Assembly (NCBI GenBank): GCA_001510575.1
Contig: LNGK01000007.1
Coordinates: forward strand, 1,606,151 to 1,670,150
DNA: 64,000 nt
Source of the DNA: Knoxdaviesia capensis
Taxonomy: Eukaryota > Ascomycota > Sordariomycetes > Microascales > Gondwanamycetaceae
Direction of reading: 5' to 3'
The notes under the pieces were generated by a model, which worked only from the letters and a program-made list of their open reading frames with translations, was not told the DNA's origin and searched no databases. Within the stretch, counting starts at the first letter, position 1. Each line of letters opens with the position of its first letter. A program made the translations under genes and the position numbers. Positions 13,992-27,289 of this stretch are shown one piece after another.

Positions 13992-14708
13992 CCGGATCCC
14001 CGTTGTGGTCGCTCTCTTCTGCTGACGGGCTCAGGCAAAAGAGAGCAGAAGATCCTGTGTTCCTCCGTCGAGAACACTTGAACCTCTAGGCAATTTGCTT
14101 CCAGTCTCCTAGCATTCAGCGCTCAACATCTCAACCAGCTACTTCTGCCACCCGTTTTGCGTCTGTTAGACAAACCCTCCCCGAGAAAACACCCTGACGG
14201 GTTCCGCTAGTGCTCGAATGAATGTGCGTCTGTTCTACTGGGAGGACTTGCACTCCGACCCACGGTATCCGGGCCAAGAACTGCACTTGCACTGATAGAA
14301 ACACCCGGTGTATGTGTGTGCGTGTGGGTGGGCTCACCTTACGAGGGGCGTGGCGCTCTTGCAAGCACGAAAAAAACAAAAATCTAACCAGAGAGTTGCA
14401 TTTTGACTCTTCTCTTCCCCCCACTTGGCGTATTTAACTCTAAACGAAAAAGCCAGCAAACAAGCTCCGCCAAGCTTTCCGTCTGTCCTGCTACCCTCGC
14501 ATCCCTCCACTGTTTTTTGGAGACGAAATGATGAAGGAAGTAAGTGCAGGTCTTCGGGTCCGTGGATTCCACGGATGGGTGTGGGCGTGAAAAGGCAAAA
14601 AGAGAGGATTGCCTGGAGCCAAGCGGGCCACCTATGCCGGTACGTCTCCTACTATATGTACTTACAGCGCTGTCGTCTCTGTGTTAGTGTGGAACGGACC
14701 AGGGGGGC

Positions 14709-14742
<34 letters not shown>
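14709..14742. repeat. Compound (GT)n(GA)n microsatellite
   Basis: A GT run to 14720 passes directly into a GA run to 14742. Confidence 0.9.
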
Positions 14743-14744
<2 letters not shown>

Positions 14745-15822
14745 GTAAGAGAGAGCGGATGGGAAGGAGACGCCGGGTGTTCGTAATCAAAGCAAACCGA
14801 CCGGGCCAGACTCTGGATGATCGCAAAGTCGAATGATCCATGTTTTTCATGTGTGCCACGGTTGTCCTAGCCGGCATGTCACTCATGCCCTCAGTCTGGA
14901 AGCACGTATATGGCACCTTGAAGCACCAGGTCTGTATCTCTACGTGCAGGATCCTCAGTCTAAGCTCGTCCTGGGCTGCACGTACGTCGGCTATAAGAAT
15001 ACGGCGATATGAACACCGTATATTGCGATGCACACACGGCGTTGTTCGCCCTGCCTCTCCATGCATCCACGTAGAGCGGCGGACTTTCTTTTTGGGCGGT
15101 GGGCCAACTTGGGATGCGCGGAACAGGAGGAAACCTGGCTCATGCCCGGCCCCTCGTATCACGTCGGGCTGTTGCTGGGACGTGATGCACCGCGTCGTGT
15201 CAGCGTGATGTGCGGACGGAGCGATTGTCCCCAAATCCGCACAGAAGCGAAAATTGTCGTAGAACAGGGAAGATTCATCCCACCAAAAAGCAGTCCGTGT
15301 TAAATTGCCCACGAAAGGGCGTGCTCCAATCACCACCACCACCAACCACCACACACAGCATCATCAGCGCAAGCTGGCCAGCCTCACCGTATAAAATTCC
15401 CGGTGTGCAATTACCTCCCCTTCCCTCGCCCCCCGGGGAGCTTTGCCTAGTTTCCTTAATCTGTCAAGGCTTATTACACATTACGCCAGCCTGTAATTTC
15501 TGTGCACTTCCGCACTTTTCGCCCTCTCGAGGGCGCGACAATCCCGCGCACAGAGTATGTATACACGCCCCTCAATGAGACGTCCAAAACAAGAAACAAA
15601 AAAACAAAGCAAAAACTGCCCCAGTCGTCAACCTGCACACTTCGACGCCCGGCCCTTCTACGGGAGCTCTTTGATCGTGCAGGAGCGAGAACTGACATCA
15701 GGACTCCGGGTGGACATCTGCGTGGGTGTTTGGCAGCCGTGGGAAATACCCCGGGACAGGCATGGAGGTTGTCTGGATTTTCCGTCGAATGGGCGCCTCT
15801 AGAGTTTGGCCCGTGAGCATTT

Positions 15823-15835
15823 GGGTTTAGGGTTT
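15823..15835 (+). repeat. Telobox-like motif
   Basis: GGGTTTAGGGTTT is a degenerate telomere-type double unit. Similar single boxes (AAACCCTAA or its complement) occur at 16312-16320, 20232-20240, 46624-46632 and 58862-58870. Confidence 0.45.
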
Positions 15836-16774
15836 GTAGTGGGTAATAATGGGGCCACGGCCAGATGCAACGTGCCTTTCGAGAAGACAGCCAGCTTGTC
15901 AGGTATATTGACCCGCTGGCGGGTTTCGGGAAGCAATCGTTGGCCGGGACTCGTAAACGCAGGTGTGGTGGAGGTCTCTTCTCTTCTTCTTCCATCATCT
16001 CTTCCCGTGTCTGTTATTCTCTCGGCCCCCGCTGGCCCCCAAGATGAAATTCTTGGGCTGGGTTTCGAAGTACCTGGTGCTTCCCAAACCCAGCATACTC
16101 CCATTTAGTCATCTCCAAAACGGTACAATGCGCTATTTAGCGCCAAGAGTAGCTTGCGCTAGCAGATTTCCAGAAGGTCTTCAAGCGGCCTTCTAGCGCT
16201 TCCCTGTCCCACTTAAAGGGGGTGGCTAGAGCATTCGCTTCCTGTTTAGTGGGTCTCAGGACAATTAACTCCGGCTGTTGAACTTTGTTGACGTGGCATG
16301 GCTTAGGCTCTAAACCCTAAGCATTGATTGTGGTCACGGATACCCTCTGGGATGGATGAACAGATCGGTGACAGTGGTGGTGGCGGTGGCGGTGATGATG
16401 GCTTTCATGACGATGGTGAATGACTTCAAGGTGAACTACAGCCTTTGATACCTTCCTTTCCCGCGAGCCCTTAAACGCCCCCTCCCCCCCCCCCACCTAT
16501 GCTTCCCTCTTCGATACGGTCTTTTCGCCATAGCCTGGGTGAGATTCCCGCTCCACTGCGGACATCCTCCCCCCCGGTCAGTTTGGCCCTTCGCGCCCTG
16601 AGTGCACCGGTCGCCGGGACTTCACGATACCGTCTAAGACAGATCGAGAAAGAGACAGGATTTCCTCCCGGGATACTTACCTTTATGGAACATTCTCCGA
16701 GGGCTTCTAGCTCCGATTACTACATGTAGGCGATGCATACCGCCGCCATCATCGCCAGGAGTTGGTGCAGGGAA

Positions 16775-16788
16775 GTACTGTACAGTAC
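16775..16788. repeat. 14-bp perfect palindrome
   Basis: GTACTGTACAGTAC reads the same on both strands. The TACTGTA core recurs elsewhere, most clearly in the hairpin at 44239-44271. Confidence 0.7.
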
Positions 16789-17653
16789 ATGATACCTGCA
16801 TTGCGTAATTTTTCTGTTTGTCACATTCATGGTGGTAAGTGTTGATAGAACGTTGCGTGAAGCAGGATAAGGGATCTTGCACCTCGGCTCCCGGGGCAAA
16901 TCCAATGTGCTGGACATATATCAGCACTTGAGAACACACATCCAGAAGAAACTGTGTGAGTGTGAGTGGGCAGGTCGCCTGTTTCCCACCTGCATCCGAC
17001 CCCGGCCGGACAGAACCCACCCAGGGGGTAATTCTGCAGAGTCCTTAACACCTCTTCAGACAGCCCTTCAAAAAAAAGTCACTTACATCGTCTTCCTCCG
17101 TCATGCGTCGCCCGCTGGCGTGATCCCCAGTCCGGCTCCGGGATGGTCTGTACTCAACCTCTGTGGAGTGTCTCCGGCACTTCCACTCGGGTGTTTCCAG
17201 GTCCCAGATTCCAGGGGAGTTTGGGTCTGTACACATGGCGAACAGTCTCCGTGTGCAGTACATACGCGCTCATCCAGCACCGCTACTCTGCATATGTCTC
17301 ACAAGAGCGTTCGTGGTACGGACTTCCCGTACATACACCTGTGGAGAAACCGGAACCACGGCCGACGGTACCGACTGGACGCAAGAGTCTGATACGCTCG
17401 TGAAGAGGTGCATTTGTCGAGTTTAAGGTTAAATCGTGCGCGAGGCGGCGTGATTGGCCGGGTTAGTTGATGCAATGGGGCCCCGTTTGAACCTCACCTG
17501 TTTGGAGAGGGCGTGCGAGTTTGTTTGCTCTGTGTATGGGTGAAACTCTCCGCCTCTTCCTTCTCTCTGTGTGGGCGACTCACACAACTTGGCTCGCCAA
17601 TACCACCCACCTCTCGCCTACCGACATATGCAGGAGCACCGGCTCTTCATGTT

Positions 17654-17658
<5 letters not shown>

Positions 17659-17717
<59 letters not shown>
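17659..17717. repeat. (GT)29 microsatellite
   Basis: An uninterrupted GT array of 59 bases, the longest dinucleotide array in the window. It is purine-pyrimidine alternating DNA of Z-forming type. Confidence 0.95.
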
Positions 17718-17720
<3 letters not shown>

Positions 17721-20700
17721 TTTCGCAGCCTTGGGTGTTCGGCCTATGAACCTCGGCTCACGACCTTTGGCCGTGGTGACGCTCGATTGCGTTGATTCCA
17801 CACACCTCATCTGCTCGTCTCGTTTTCCCTTTTTTCCTACTCTCGACCGTTTCCCCCCCTCCCGGCCGGTGCTGCTGCTGCCGCATGGTCCAGTGCCCAA
17901 AAGCCAAAAGGTCACGAAAAAAGTCTAGCTGGCACGCACGGATGGAATGAAGGTGATCACCCACCCTCCTTGCTCGTTTGGTCGTTTCCGTTGGCGTCCA
18001 AAGCCTCCCCTTCCCAGCCTTTTCGTGGTCAGGCGTCAACGTGTCGATGAACTAGCTCCGGCTCGTCGGGAAGACGCCTCTTTCTTCCCCTTGCCTCTTT
18101 TTCTTTTTCACCACTATACGCTCAGTCCTGAACAAGCACCCCCAGTCGACTTACACGCATCTGTTGCACAATACAACCAAGCGTCACTCATCTCGTGCAA
18201 AGACCAACACTCAGCCGGCCGCCCCCCTTGCAACCTAATCTCCGAGCTACATTTTTGCAGCGGTATTTAAACTATATTGTTTCCGCGGTTGATCCTCTGT
18301 AAGTAAGGTTGTGAAGCTTTGATATGCAAATTATTTGGGGGGGGGGCAATAATGCTTACTGTTCTCCACCTCTCTTGAATCCACCAAAGCTTGTCACAGG
18401 TCTGGGTGGGAGGAGGCGACAGAGCCCGGGTGATTGAATGAGTCAAGTGAACAATGATAAGGAGAGGGGATGGGAGAGGTATCCTTTTCTGTCGGTGTTG
18501 ACAGCACGTTTCTCTGGTTCCAGACCGGATGAAGGCGTGAGCCCTAACAGTTGTCCATGTCCAGTACCCTCGCAGCGCAAATTTCGCACCTCGTCCAGCG
18601 GCTTGATCGGGAGGACCAGAACCACGACCTGCAGGAAGCAAGGCTACCATTGGCCACATGCACAGCTCATGGGCCACGCCCCCCAGCACCAGCAAGGTGA
18701 GCGGACTTGATTCTCTGCCTGGGCTTGACGTCTTCTGGTTAGGCGCACAAATGAGGTGTGCAAAAAAAGAAAACACACCTCTTGATTCCTCGTGTCTGCT
18801 CCCCAACTGCTTGTCTCCAGCCCATGCCGCCATGTTTTCGCCACGAACAGGCTGGGGTGGGTGGAGTTTCCTGGGGGTTATATATCGCATAGCACGAACA
18901 ACACACAGGTATCAAGAACAACAAAGCCCAATGATCGCAGGATGGTGGAATGACGACAGTGCACCGTCGCTGGTGTGTTTGGTGAATCTGCACAGGACGT
19001 GCCCAGCTGAAGGAAAAAAAAAAAAAAGGAAAGAAAGAGAAAAAAACATCTTAAGCAAGAGAACAAATTGAACAGGGTAGTGCGGGCGGCTTTTTCAGGC
19101 TGTTCGCCCTTTTGGCCATGGCCAGGATCATCCGGCTACCACGTCGCCCGGATCCGGGACGGCCGGCCGGCCGAACGGGGCCGATCGGAGCCGACAGGCA
19201 CGGCCGGGAAAGAAATGCCAGTCTGGCCGTTACAAGTGGGGCCTTTCTGTCGGTTTGTTCCTTTGGGGGGAATTTGTCCCACTGGGAACTCGTTCTCGGG
19301 TCTCGCTAGTCAGGCCTGCACGTTCTTGGCAGTCGTTTGCCCCCCCCCATCGGCGCTTTATCGATGCTCTTGAACGGTGGAGAACTGGGTGTGTGTGTGT
19401 GTGTGTGGACTGTAGGCAGTATCTCCTGATTCTGGCTCTTTGGTAGGATTCCGAACGTATCTAGAATTTTTCCGTCTGCAGTGCGAGTGGGACTGTTCCT
19501 CTTCCACAGACTTCCGGGGTGTGGTTCAGTTCGTTCTGGTTCTCTCACCCATATCACCATCCTCTGGATCCCTCAGACCTGTCACCTTTCGCCCATCGCG
19601 AACTGGCTAAGACCCTGCATCCCATGGCGGTGTATTCTGTTCCATCAAGCTCAATTTCCGCCGTCGGTAAACGGTTCAGTGTGCGATGTTGTCTTGCTCA
19701 TCCTGGCTGCATCCCTCAATCCTTCGATCCGAGTCTGCATTCCAGAATCCCATGTCTGGATCCCCTTGGAAGCCAAGACTCAGAACCCCCCTCAACTGGC
19801 CGGCGCTGGCTGTGCTCAACACTGCGTTCGCCTCCCCAAACACAACACCCACACGACCAGCTCACATGAGAATATCCCGCCAGTCAGGTCTGCAAGCCCA
19901 CGAGAGAGCTTCCATGGCCCGGAAAGTCTTGGTTCAGCCCCTCACTGCGAGAACAAATCCTGCGTCCGCCTCCAGAGCCCTTTCGTTGGCGTCTTCACGA
20001 CACCTTCGCACGCACACACACGTCCCAGCGTCTCCTACATCCCACCAACTCCTCTGCGGTTAGCACTTGTGAAGGAGCGTACCGTCAGTCTCACGTGGCT
20101 GGTGGCCGCCAAGATGCGGATGACAATGGGTGTGTCTTCCCCCTTCGTTCAAGAACTCGCCGCTTTCTCCTCTTCCTCCTCTTCCTTCTGGCTTGCTCTC
20201 CTCCTCCTTTCCCCAATTTAGGATTGGCTCGAAACCCTAAAACGGTGAAGGTTTCCATGTCGTTCTACGGAGTGAGGATTCGGCGATTGGGAAGGGTCTA
20301 GCCTCGTGTAATCATGCACCCGGATGCTTACATGCTTGGCTCACTCTATCTGGCGGACTTTTCTGCTTACGGATGGGTCGGCGATCTGGGAGGCTGGCTT
20401 GTCGGTTCGCTGTCACCTGCAAGTGGTTGGGGCACTCAGGAATGTGTGCCCACCGGAGGCTATCACATTTCAAGGGTCTAATGATTCAACCTCTTGAGGG
20501 GTTGGGGGGAGTCAGCGTGAGTAGGATCGCACCGTCATCAGCAGCCTCCCAATCCTCCTGGTCAAGAGCATCGTGCACCCTAAGTGATTACGATTCATCC
20601 GACTCCTCTCAATGAGGCACGTTGCAGGATCAAAGGACTTCGACAAGTGACGACTGGGCGTCCACCTCCAGATCCGACACCATCCGTTGTCGATGGTGCC

Positions 20701-21193
20701 TGGGGCAGGGCCTGATGGATTGCGTTCCTTCGGCGGAGTTTCCTCTCTGTCCGCCGCATGTCCCCTCGCCTCTGTCCTATCGTCCCCTCGATGTATCATA
20801 CAAGAGGACCCCTGATATCCATGGAACCGGTACCAGCAAGCAGTGACGCCGGCGTTCTCGACTGGCTCACATCTCGCGTCTGTCCCCAAGCACATAGGGT
20901 CCAGGCCTCAATGATGTCGTTACGGTCTGCATGTCGGTACTAGGAACGCTCGGGTGGCGGAGTCCGTGGGCTGGTGACTCCACGCACAGGGAGCAAGGCG
21001 TTCTAGAAGACCGTATCCGCTGCCAGGAGCGTGCTCTAGAAGGCTGACGTAGAACAAAACGAACAGCACCTTAAAGCCGCAGCTGGTGGCGCCACCCCCG
21101 CTGAGATGTGTTCCATGGCTGTTGGGCAACGTTCCCGGTTGTCACTGGCTTATTTGTTGGGAGTTGGTTCCGCCTGGTTCCGCCTAGTTCCGC

Positions 21194-21214
21194 CTCTCTC
21201 TCTCTCTCTCTCTC
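21194..21214. repeat. (CT)10 microsatellite
   Basis: A CT array that directly follows three imperfect 10-bp units related to GGTTCCGCCT. Confidence 0.85.
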
Positions 21215-23817
21215 GTTTTGTCTCCGTGTGTTTGCATATGTCTCCTATCCAGACCTCCCTCCTCCGGTCTGTTAGGTTTTGTAGTCCGTCTGGCTCTCTC
21301 CCGGCCGAGAGAGAAGGTAAGGTATGCAATTTGACATTTGAAAGTTTCTGCGCTCCGGCCACTGCTTGATCAGCCCGCAGACTGATGACATGAGTAGACA
21401 TTGCCCTCATATAATTCCCGTACACGTACACGATATACACAGCGCACAGGCTGCAGTGCACCGAGCTATAGGGACATGCACATAGACATGGTTTGGGGTA
21501 ATAGACAGTCCCTGCTCCCCCACGTGCGCGCGGATTGGTGGCCTTTCAAAGGCCACTCTAGCCCAGTCGCAACCCAAGGCCACAGAGTCCTCACCTCTAA
21601 CCGGTCCGTTTCCCGCCCGAGCCGGCACGTCTCCTTCTCTGCTATACCCTCCAGCGTTGTCCCTAGCACCCTGCCACCCCTGTCCCCATAGACCCCCCCG
21701 GGGGGCAAAGGCAGTTACGACACATGGCCGGGGATGATGGAGGGGGCGTATGCTTGAAGAAACTCACCCAACTTACATACATGGTTTCCTTACATGTCTG
21801 GCTGGCGGTGTCAAAGTTCCCTGCAACGACAACCTGCCAGGTCCACAATGGGGCCAAAAGACCCCCTGGCGGCATGTAACCTGCACAGCTAACTATAAAC
21901 CATATAGTATGTGCATAGTCAGCTGCATTAGTCGAGCTAGCTACCGTGCTGGGAACCGTGACATGGTGTGTGGATAGAGAATGCCCGGTTGATCAGGTGT
22001 AGGTGAGTGACCGGTGTATGATGTATATGGAATCTTCTTCGGACAAACCCAAAGTGCACTACATGGGCTGTGATGATATATACAGTGTTCAATGTGCATA
22101 TGCAACTCCCGTATCACCACAGTTTAGCAGTATGCTCGCACTTAGTTTGTGTTGAGTTACTTGAGCATTTGACCGAGTTAGTTTGAAGCGCCCGTAGGTA
22201 CTATATAGCCAGTCAGCTCGTGTATGCTGGAATGGACGTATGCCTTTCATTGAGCCGCAGACTGACATGAATTCACTTGCAGCTATGGAATCCACTGCTT
22301 CTGTACGCTGTAGCAGTAGAGGTAGCTTCAGATATACCCGAGCTTTGATGGACAGAGCCACCTAGTGGCTTTGCAGTACCTGGAGGTTCGTGAAGCCTGG
22401 TCGTCAGTCGCAGGGACACGTCAACACCAAGACCGCCAGGCCCAGAACCGGTGGACATATGAGCCCACTTTGATCACAGCATACACACACAACCTCCTAG
22501 GCGGTCACATCTAGTGATGATCCGTTTTTCTCTTCTTCCGTGCAGGCACAGAGCAGACGGCCATCGAGGGTGCAGAAGCTCCAAACAGACAAGCACATCC
22601 AGCGGTAGACAATAAGCTTAAAGGATCACCCTGGCCCGGCCAGGGCGGTGGAGCAAAAGGGGGTGTACTGCAACGGCAAACTCGCCGCTCCTGACCCGGA
22701 CAGCAGCTCGTGGCAGCCCGTGGCCTCGGTGTCCCGATCAGGGTCGATGGGGTGTCCGCCGGGGGTGTTTTCGCAAACACACCCTCGGGGTGGAAAGAGG
22801 CGGCCGCGCGAATCGAGGAGTAGGGGGAGGGGGGAAAGGGCTCCGTCGAAAGCCCACTCCGTTGCTGATGCAGCACAGGTCTAAAAAGTGGCAGCCGGCT
22901 TAGCGAGCCCAGCTATCCACGGGGGTGCCCGTCGTTGGGCCGTCTGGGATGTGTCGCCAGACGCCGGGGGTTTGTCCATCCGGGGTGTGTCTCTGGATTC
23001 CACCCGTCTGCAAGCCGTTTTGGTCGACGGAGGGCCTTCTTACTCCGGTACACTCCCCCCCCTTTCTTCTCTGCCTTTCCCGCTTGGCAACAACCGCTGG
23101 GCCACCGTCCTAGGAGCCACTGAGAATAGGGCCGAAGCAAATCCCTACAGACAGAATGACTACCACGGCACTACGCGGAGTGGGTGTAGAACTGTCATCG
23201 ACAGAACTTTTGTCTCGCTGCGGTGCTCCAGCCCGACCGCTGCTTTGCTGCTTCACCCACCGGGTGCAGGACCGCCCGCAGATGGAAGTCTTTAGCTGGA
23301 TCTGGCGATGGGCTACATCACCGCGTCGATGCGTCCAGACTCTACTCAGGCCTGGTCTGGAACTTTGGCATGCAGGACTGTGAGTGTGTAACAACCGTCT
23401 GTCTGCTATTGGGTGCGTTCGTGGCTCTTCGGCCGGACGCTCGGGCCTGTTGATGTAATTGCAGGTGTCACTCTGCATTCACAGAGCCATACTGGGCTGC
23501 GGAGAGGCACACTGGCTTGTGACTTCATCGCCACGGCCCTGAAACCACGACAGCCTGGTTAACATGAAAGAATCATTGTGGGGTAGGCCACCAATTGAAA
23601 GCACTCTGGCATCGAACCTCAACTATGGGCAGTAAGTAATGCATCCCGTATATGTGACTCCATCACGACATCGAGAGTGTGTATGATTCTGGGCCTCAAT
23701 CTCTTCAGAGGTATGTACCTAGGAGTCTTTGAAAAGATACCGCCAAATGCACCCCGGTCTATCTTTGGTGTAATATTGATATCATGTATTCTGTGCTCGG
23801 GCGGAGGACCACCAGGT

Positions 23818-23832
23818 AAACCCTAACCCTAG
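23818..23832 (-). repeat. Interstitial telomere-like motif
   Basis: AAACCCTAACCCTAG is about two units of the CCCTAA strand of the fungal telomere repeat. Confidence 0.6.
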
Positions 23833-25160
23833 CAATGGGGTAACTTCACGATTCTCGCATGTGTGCATTGCTGTGCCTCGGACGAGTGGGACATCAAAGG
23901 CTGCTAGTCCATCATGTTCCTACAATATAGAACACCCCCGGTTACCAATGAGGCGATGAGTCTGCGCTGTTGGGTACCATGCATACAGCTCTCTGCTAAG
24001 AAGGCTTGACCCTGACTCGGTCCTCGGCACCTGCAGGCCGACATATCATGTTGCGAAGGAGAGTATACTAGATGTCGGAGGGATACCCGGTCAGACGGAA
24101 CCAAAGGCGTCCTCTCCCACTGGGGGGTCCACCTCCATCGTCGTCCCGCAGGGTCTCTTTACGGGTGTCCTGGAAACTCCCAAGTCCGGGGAACGTGTGG
24201 CCGAGGAGCGTCGGTACACTAGGTAGTGCTGATAGGGAGTGCGCATGCACCCGGCAGGAACACCACTGCGCCCATATCCATCCACTGAAGGCACCGGAAC
24301 GGACGGGGGAATGGGAGAGGGCGTGTATGGGGCCTTGCTGCGCCAGATCGGTGTGCGTATGCCGGGACCCAAGGGCCAAGTTACGGGCGCACGCAGATGC
24401 AGACGCAGGGGGCCATATCCGCTCTTCCTATCTCCCTCTCACCTTTTCTGTCTGTGTAAGACTCTCCCCCGCTGCGGCCTGACCGCCTGCCCAAAGACGC
24501 ATTCCTGCGCCCGGACCGGTTGTTCGTCGGTCGCCAGATACCGGACGACTGAGTTTAGGTGGAATATCCGGGGATGCTGCATTAGCGGGGAGACGCCCCC
24601 CTCCTCTCCAGTCTCTCCCCCGCCCCTCTCCTGGCTCCTCACCCCGTTACGTTCAGCCTCTCCCAGTCTCAGCACCACCGGGTCTGGCTCGTGCTTATGC
24701 TTGCATGGGGCGCCCGGGCGTTCCTGAAACGAGGATGACAGAGTGGATTTGTTTCCGCTCGTCGAGTCTCTTATCGTCCGGTGCCTCTGCTCGATTGGGA
24801 TACGGAAGGAGATGGACCCGGCAGACGTCACTGGGCGGACTCGCGCTGGTCACTTGGCGCTCTGCATATGATGTGTAAGGGAGTAGTATCCGCGATAGTT
24901 ATTTTCAAAAGCATTAAAAACCGTCATTAAAAAGGCCCTCCGCGATCGTATACAATAGACAAAACTTGCAGGAAACATGACAGATCGCGGTTCCAATGTT
25001 TCACCAGAACATAGCAAAAAAACAACCTCTCCATGAGCCGTTGACGTCACAAAAATAGGGGGATAGGAACCAAATGCACCCCGCAAACCTGAGCTAGAAA
25101 AACAAAAATAAAAAGTAAAAGAAAACCACACGCAACCTGAAGAGAGCAGCAAATAAACAG

Positions 25161-26854
25161 TTACCCCTCCATATTGACGTCTCCTCCGGGCCGAGCGGTG
25201 TCAAGGTTCTTCAACAGATAACTTCTCTTGAAGTACTCGTTGGGGTGGACGATGGTCTCCATCTGGGCAGCCGTCAGGATGTTCTCGTCCTTCGCGCGCT
25301 TCAGCTCCTGCTTGTGCACGTGCTCAAATACGCTGCGGCGCGAGGATAATCAGGGTCAGTAAAGTAACGAGGGTCAACTTTGAGAGAGGACATCAACGGT
25401 GGGGCGGGTACATACCGGTTGCAAGCCATATGGAACTTCTGCTTCTCCTTGTCCTCCCGGACACCCTGCAGCACATTCCGATCGTTGATGCCCATGCCGT
25501 TCATCAGAGTCATCAAGTTCTCGGCGTTGAAATGGCGGTACGGACATCCATGTGCCTCGCCGGTTCCGGGAGGGTGCTCAGTCAGAATCTTCTGGCAACT
25601 GAACGGGCTGTAGCCACCGCCGCGGCGGTTCGAATCACCACCGACATCGCCATACGAATGGCGCACATTGTAGCGGTACTCCTTGTTGAAGGTGTCGTCG
25701 GTGACGTTGCTGAAGCCCTGGCGCCAGAACACGAGCGACTCCTCCAGGCTCAGGCCGATGCCCTTCAGGAACAGCGTGTACTGCAGCCGGCCGTAGTGCT
25801 TGAGATGGTGGTCGCGGCGCAGCGTGCGGTGCAGGTGCGACATGCAGGCGGGGAAGTGCTGCGAGAGGAAGTCGACGTTCGCGGCAGTCATCTGCGCGCC
25901 GGGCGCCGCATCCGACGACGCCGCGTACGAGCTGTCGGGCGTGATGAAGTTCTTGGACAGGTGGTTGAGGATCGGCGTCAGCCGGTCGTCTTCGTCCAGC
26001 CGCGGCAGCGCCCGCGCGGTCAGCTCCAGCTGCCGCTCCAGCCGCTCGGTGAACTCCGACACCAGCATCGACGTCTGCTCGCGGCTCGGCACGTACGCCT
26101 TGCCGGCGCGCACAAACACCCGCCGCGACTCGACCAGATCCGGCACCCGCATCCAGTCGACCTTGAACCACGTCTCGTCCTCGGTGGCCGCCGCGCGGTT
26201 CTTGACGCCGGGCGGCAGCATGCGCGACAGCTCGTCGCGCAGGTCCGCCAGCTCGTCGGCCGCCACCTCGTCCCACCAGTCCAGGTTCAGGCTGGCGATG
26301 AACGCCCGCCGCTCCGACAGGTCGTCCGAGTTGAGCCGCAGGCGGAACAGCATCGTCTCGACACGTGCAAAGCGCCGGCGCAGGTCCGGCGTGGTCGCGA
26401 ACGCCAGCCGCAGGATGAAGTGGCTGTAGTGGTCCTTCTGCCGCTGGTCGTGCAGCCGCGGCGAGCCGGAGCTGTTCGAGTCGAGGAACAGGTACTTCTC
26501 CAGCAGCGGCTTCATGTGCGTGGCCGTCTCGGCCGGCGATCGGTTGCGGAAGGAGCAGGCTTCGAGTTCGCCGAGAACTGGAGGTTGCAGGAGGAGAGGA
26601 GGGTCAGTCATTGCAGCGAGTTCCCGAGGTGTGTATCCAGGGGGAGCCGAGGGGCTGAACGTACCTCGGAGACGGTCAATCGCCCATTGTTCGAACTGCT
26701 CGAGAGTGATGTCGACAGTCGGAGGGTCGATGTAGAAGTTCAAGCGGTGCGGATACTGCTGCTCCTTGAACGACGACTCCGCGAATTGGCGTTTGCGGTG
26801 GTCGATGACATTGCGGCGCTTCGGATCGAGCCGATTGAAGTCTTGTCGCAGCAT
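25161..26854 (-). CDS. PRI2: DNA primase large subunit
   Basis: This is the regulatory subunit of the primase heterodimer in the DNA polymerase alpha-primase complex, which makes RNA primers for replication in the nucleus. Exons (minus strand) are 26854-26665, 26577-25416 and 25332-25161; they join to 507 residues. Introns of 87 nt (26664-26578) and 83 nt (25415-25333) have GTACGT/GTATGT donors, CTGAC branch sites and CAG acceptors. The four 4Fe-4S cysteines are visible at C308, C391, C408 and C449, with spacing very close to the yeast and human proteins. The N terminus (MLRQDF..., then YPHRLNFY at residues 34-41) and the C-terminal HPNEYFKRSYLLKNL motif (480-494) match the family and confirm the start and both splice choices. 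Intron 1 is a multiple of three and has no stop, so its retention would add 29 residues in frame. A predictor that ignores introns would also give a wrong C terminus, since the frame stays open through intron 2. Confidence 0.96.
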
Positions 26855-27039
26855 TTTGGCGGTTCGGCGGGCTTATTGGTGCCAAAATGAATGAGGAGGG
26901 GAAGGTGAAGTGAATGGGATATGTAAAAGATCAAAAGACGCCGTCCGGAAGACGTGAATGTTGTCCCACCAAAAGGTTCAATCTCTGGATTGTTCGGTTA
27001 TAAGTGATAATGCGTGTGAAAGTTGAACTTGGTGGAGGG

Positions 27040-27054
27040 ACGCGTTAAACGCGT
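27040..27054. promoter_or_regulatory. Paired MCB boxes (ACGCGT) upstream of PRI2
   Basis: Two ACGCGT hexamers (27040-27045 and 27049-27054) sit 9 bp apart in a near-palindromic block about 190-200 bp upstream of the PRI2 start codon. ACGCGT is the MluI cell-cycle box bound by MBF (Mbp1/Swi6 type), which drives S-phase transcription of replication genes in yeasts. Regulation here is inferred from motif and position. Confidence 0.65.
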
Positions 27055-27289
27055 TTTCGTGGCGCGTGGAAATTCAATCAATTAGCACACCTGCCAGCCC
27101 CACTTAAACGCATCGCGCGCCAGCTGCTTTCAGCTGCCAGAGTCTGCCTTCGTGCTGTTAACCCTAAAGAAAGAACCCTAATCTTTGCGGGCCTAATCCG
27201 GAGGTGACGGCCCGGCGCCGAACGACACATCGGGAGATAGTGGGGCAAGGTTCCCGGTCTTGGAAATCGGAATCCCTATGAAAATACTC

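Larger units (their letters stand above)
11985..25160. other. Gene-poor DNA, no supported gene
   Basis: Some frames exceed 200 codons (for example 19481-20221 plus and 14662-15354 minus) but read as low-complexity, Ser/Pro/Arg/Cys-rich translations without family resemblance. The stretch holds long dinucleotide arrays (13953-13990, 14709-14742, 17659-17717, 21194-21214), three GGTTCCGCCT-like units near 21166-21195, telomere-like motifs (15823, 16312, 20232, 23818) and a palindrome at 16775. The last few hundred bases before 25160 are probably the 3' UTR of the primase gene. Confidence 0.45.

Noticed and set aside
14662..15354. A 230-codon minus-strand open frame
   Set aside because: The C-terminal part is the translation of the GT/GA microsatellite, and the rest lacks any recognisable domain.
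18267..18890. A 207-codon minus-strand open frame
   Set aside because: There are no motifs, an amino-acid composition unlike the real genes here, and competing frames of similar length on the other strand.
19481..20221. A 246-codon plus-strand open frame
   Set aside because: The translation is rich in Ser, Pro, Arg, His and Cys with no motif, no good start context and no family resemblance; C-rich DNA opens frames by chance.
25430..26890. A 486-codon plus-strand open frame opposite PRI2
   Set aside because: It is the antisense shadow of the high-GC PRI2 coding sequence, with Arg/Val/Gln-rich low-complexity translation.
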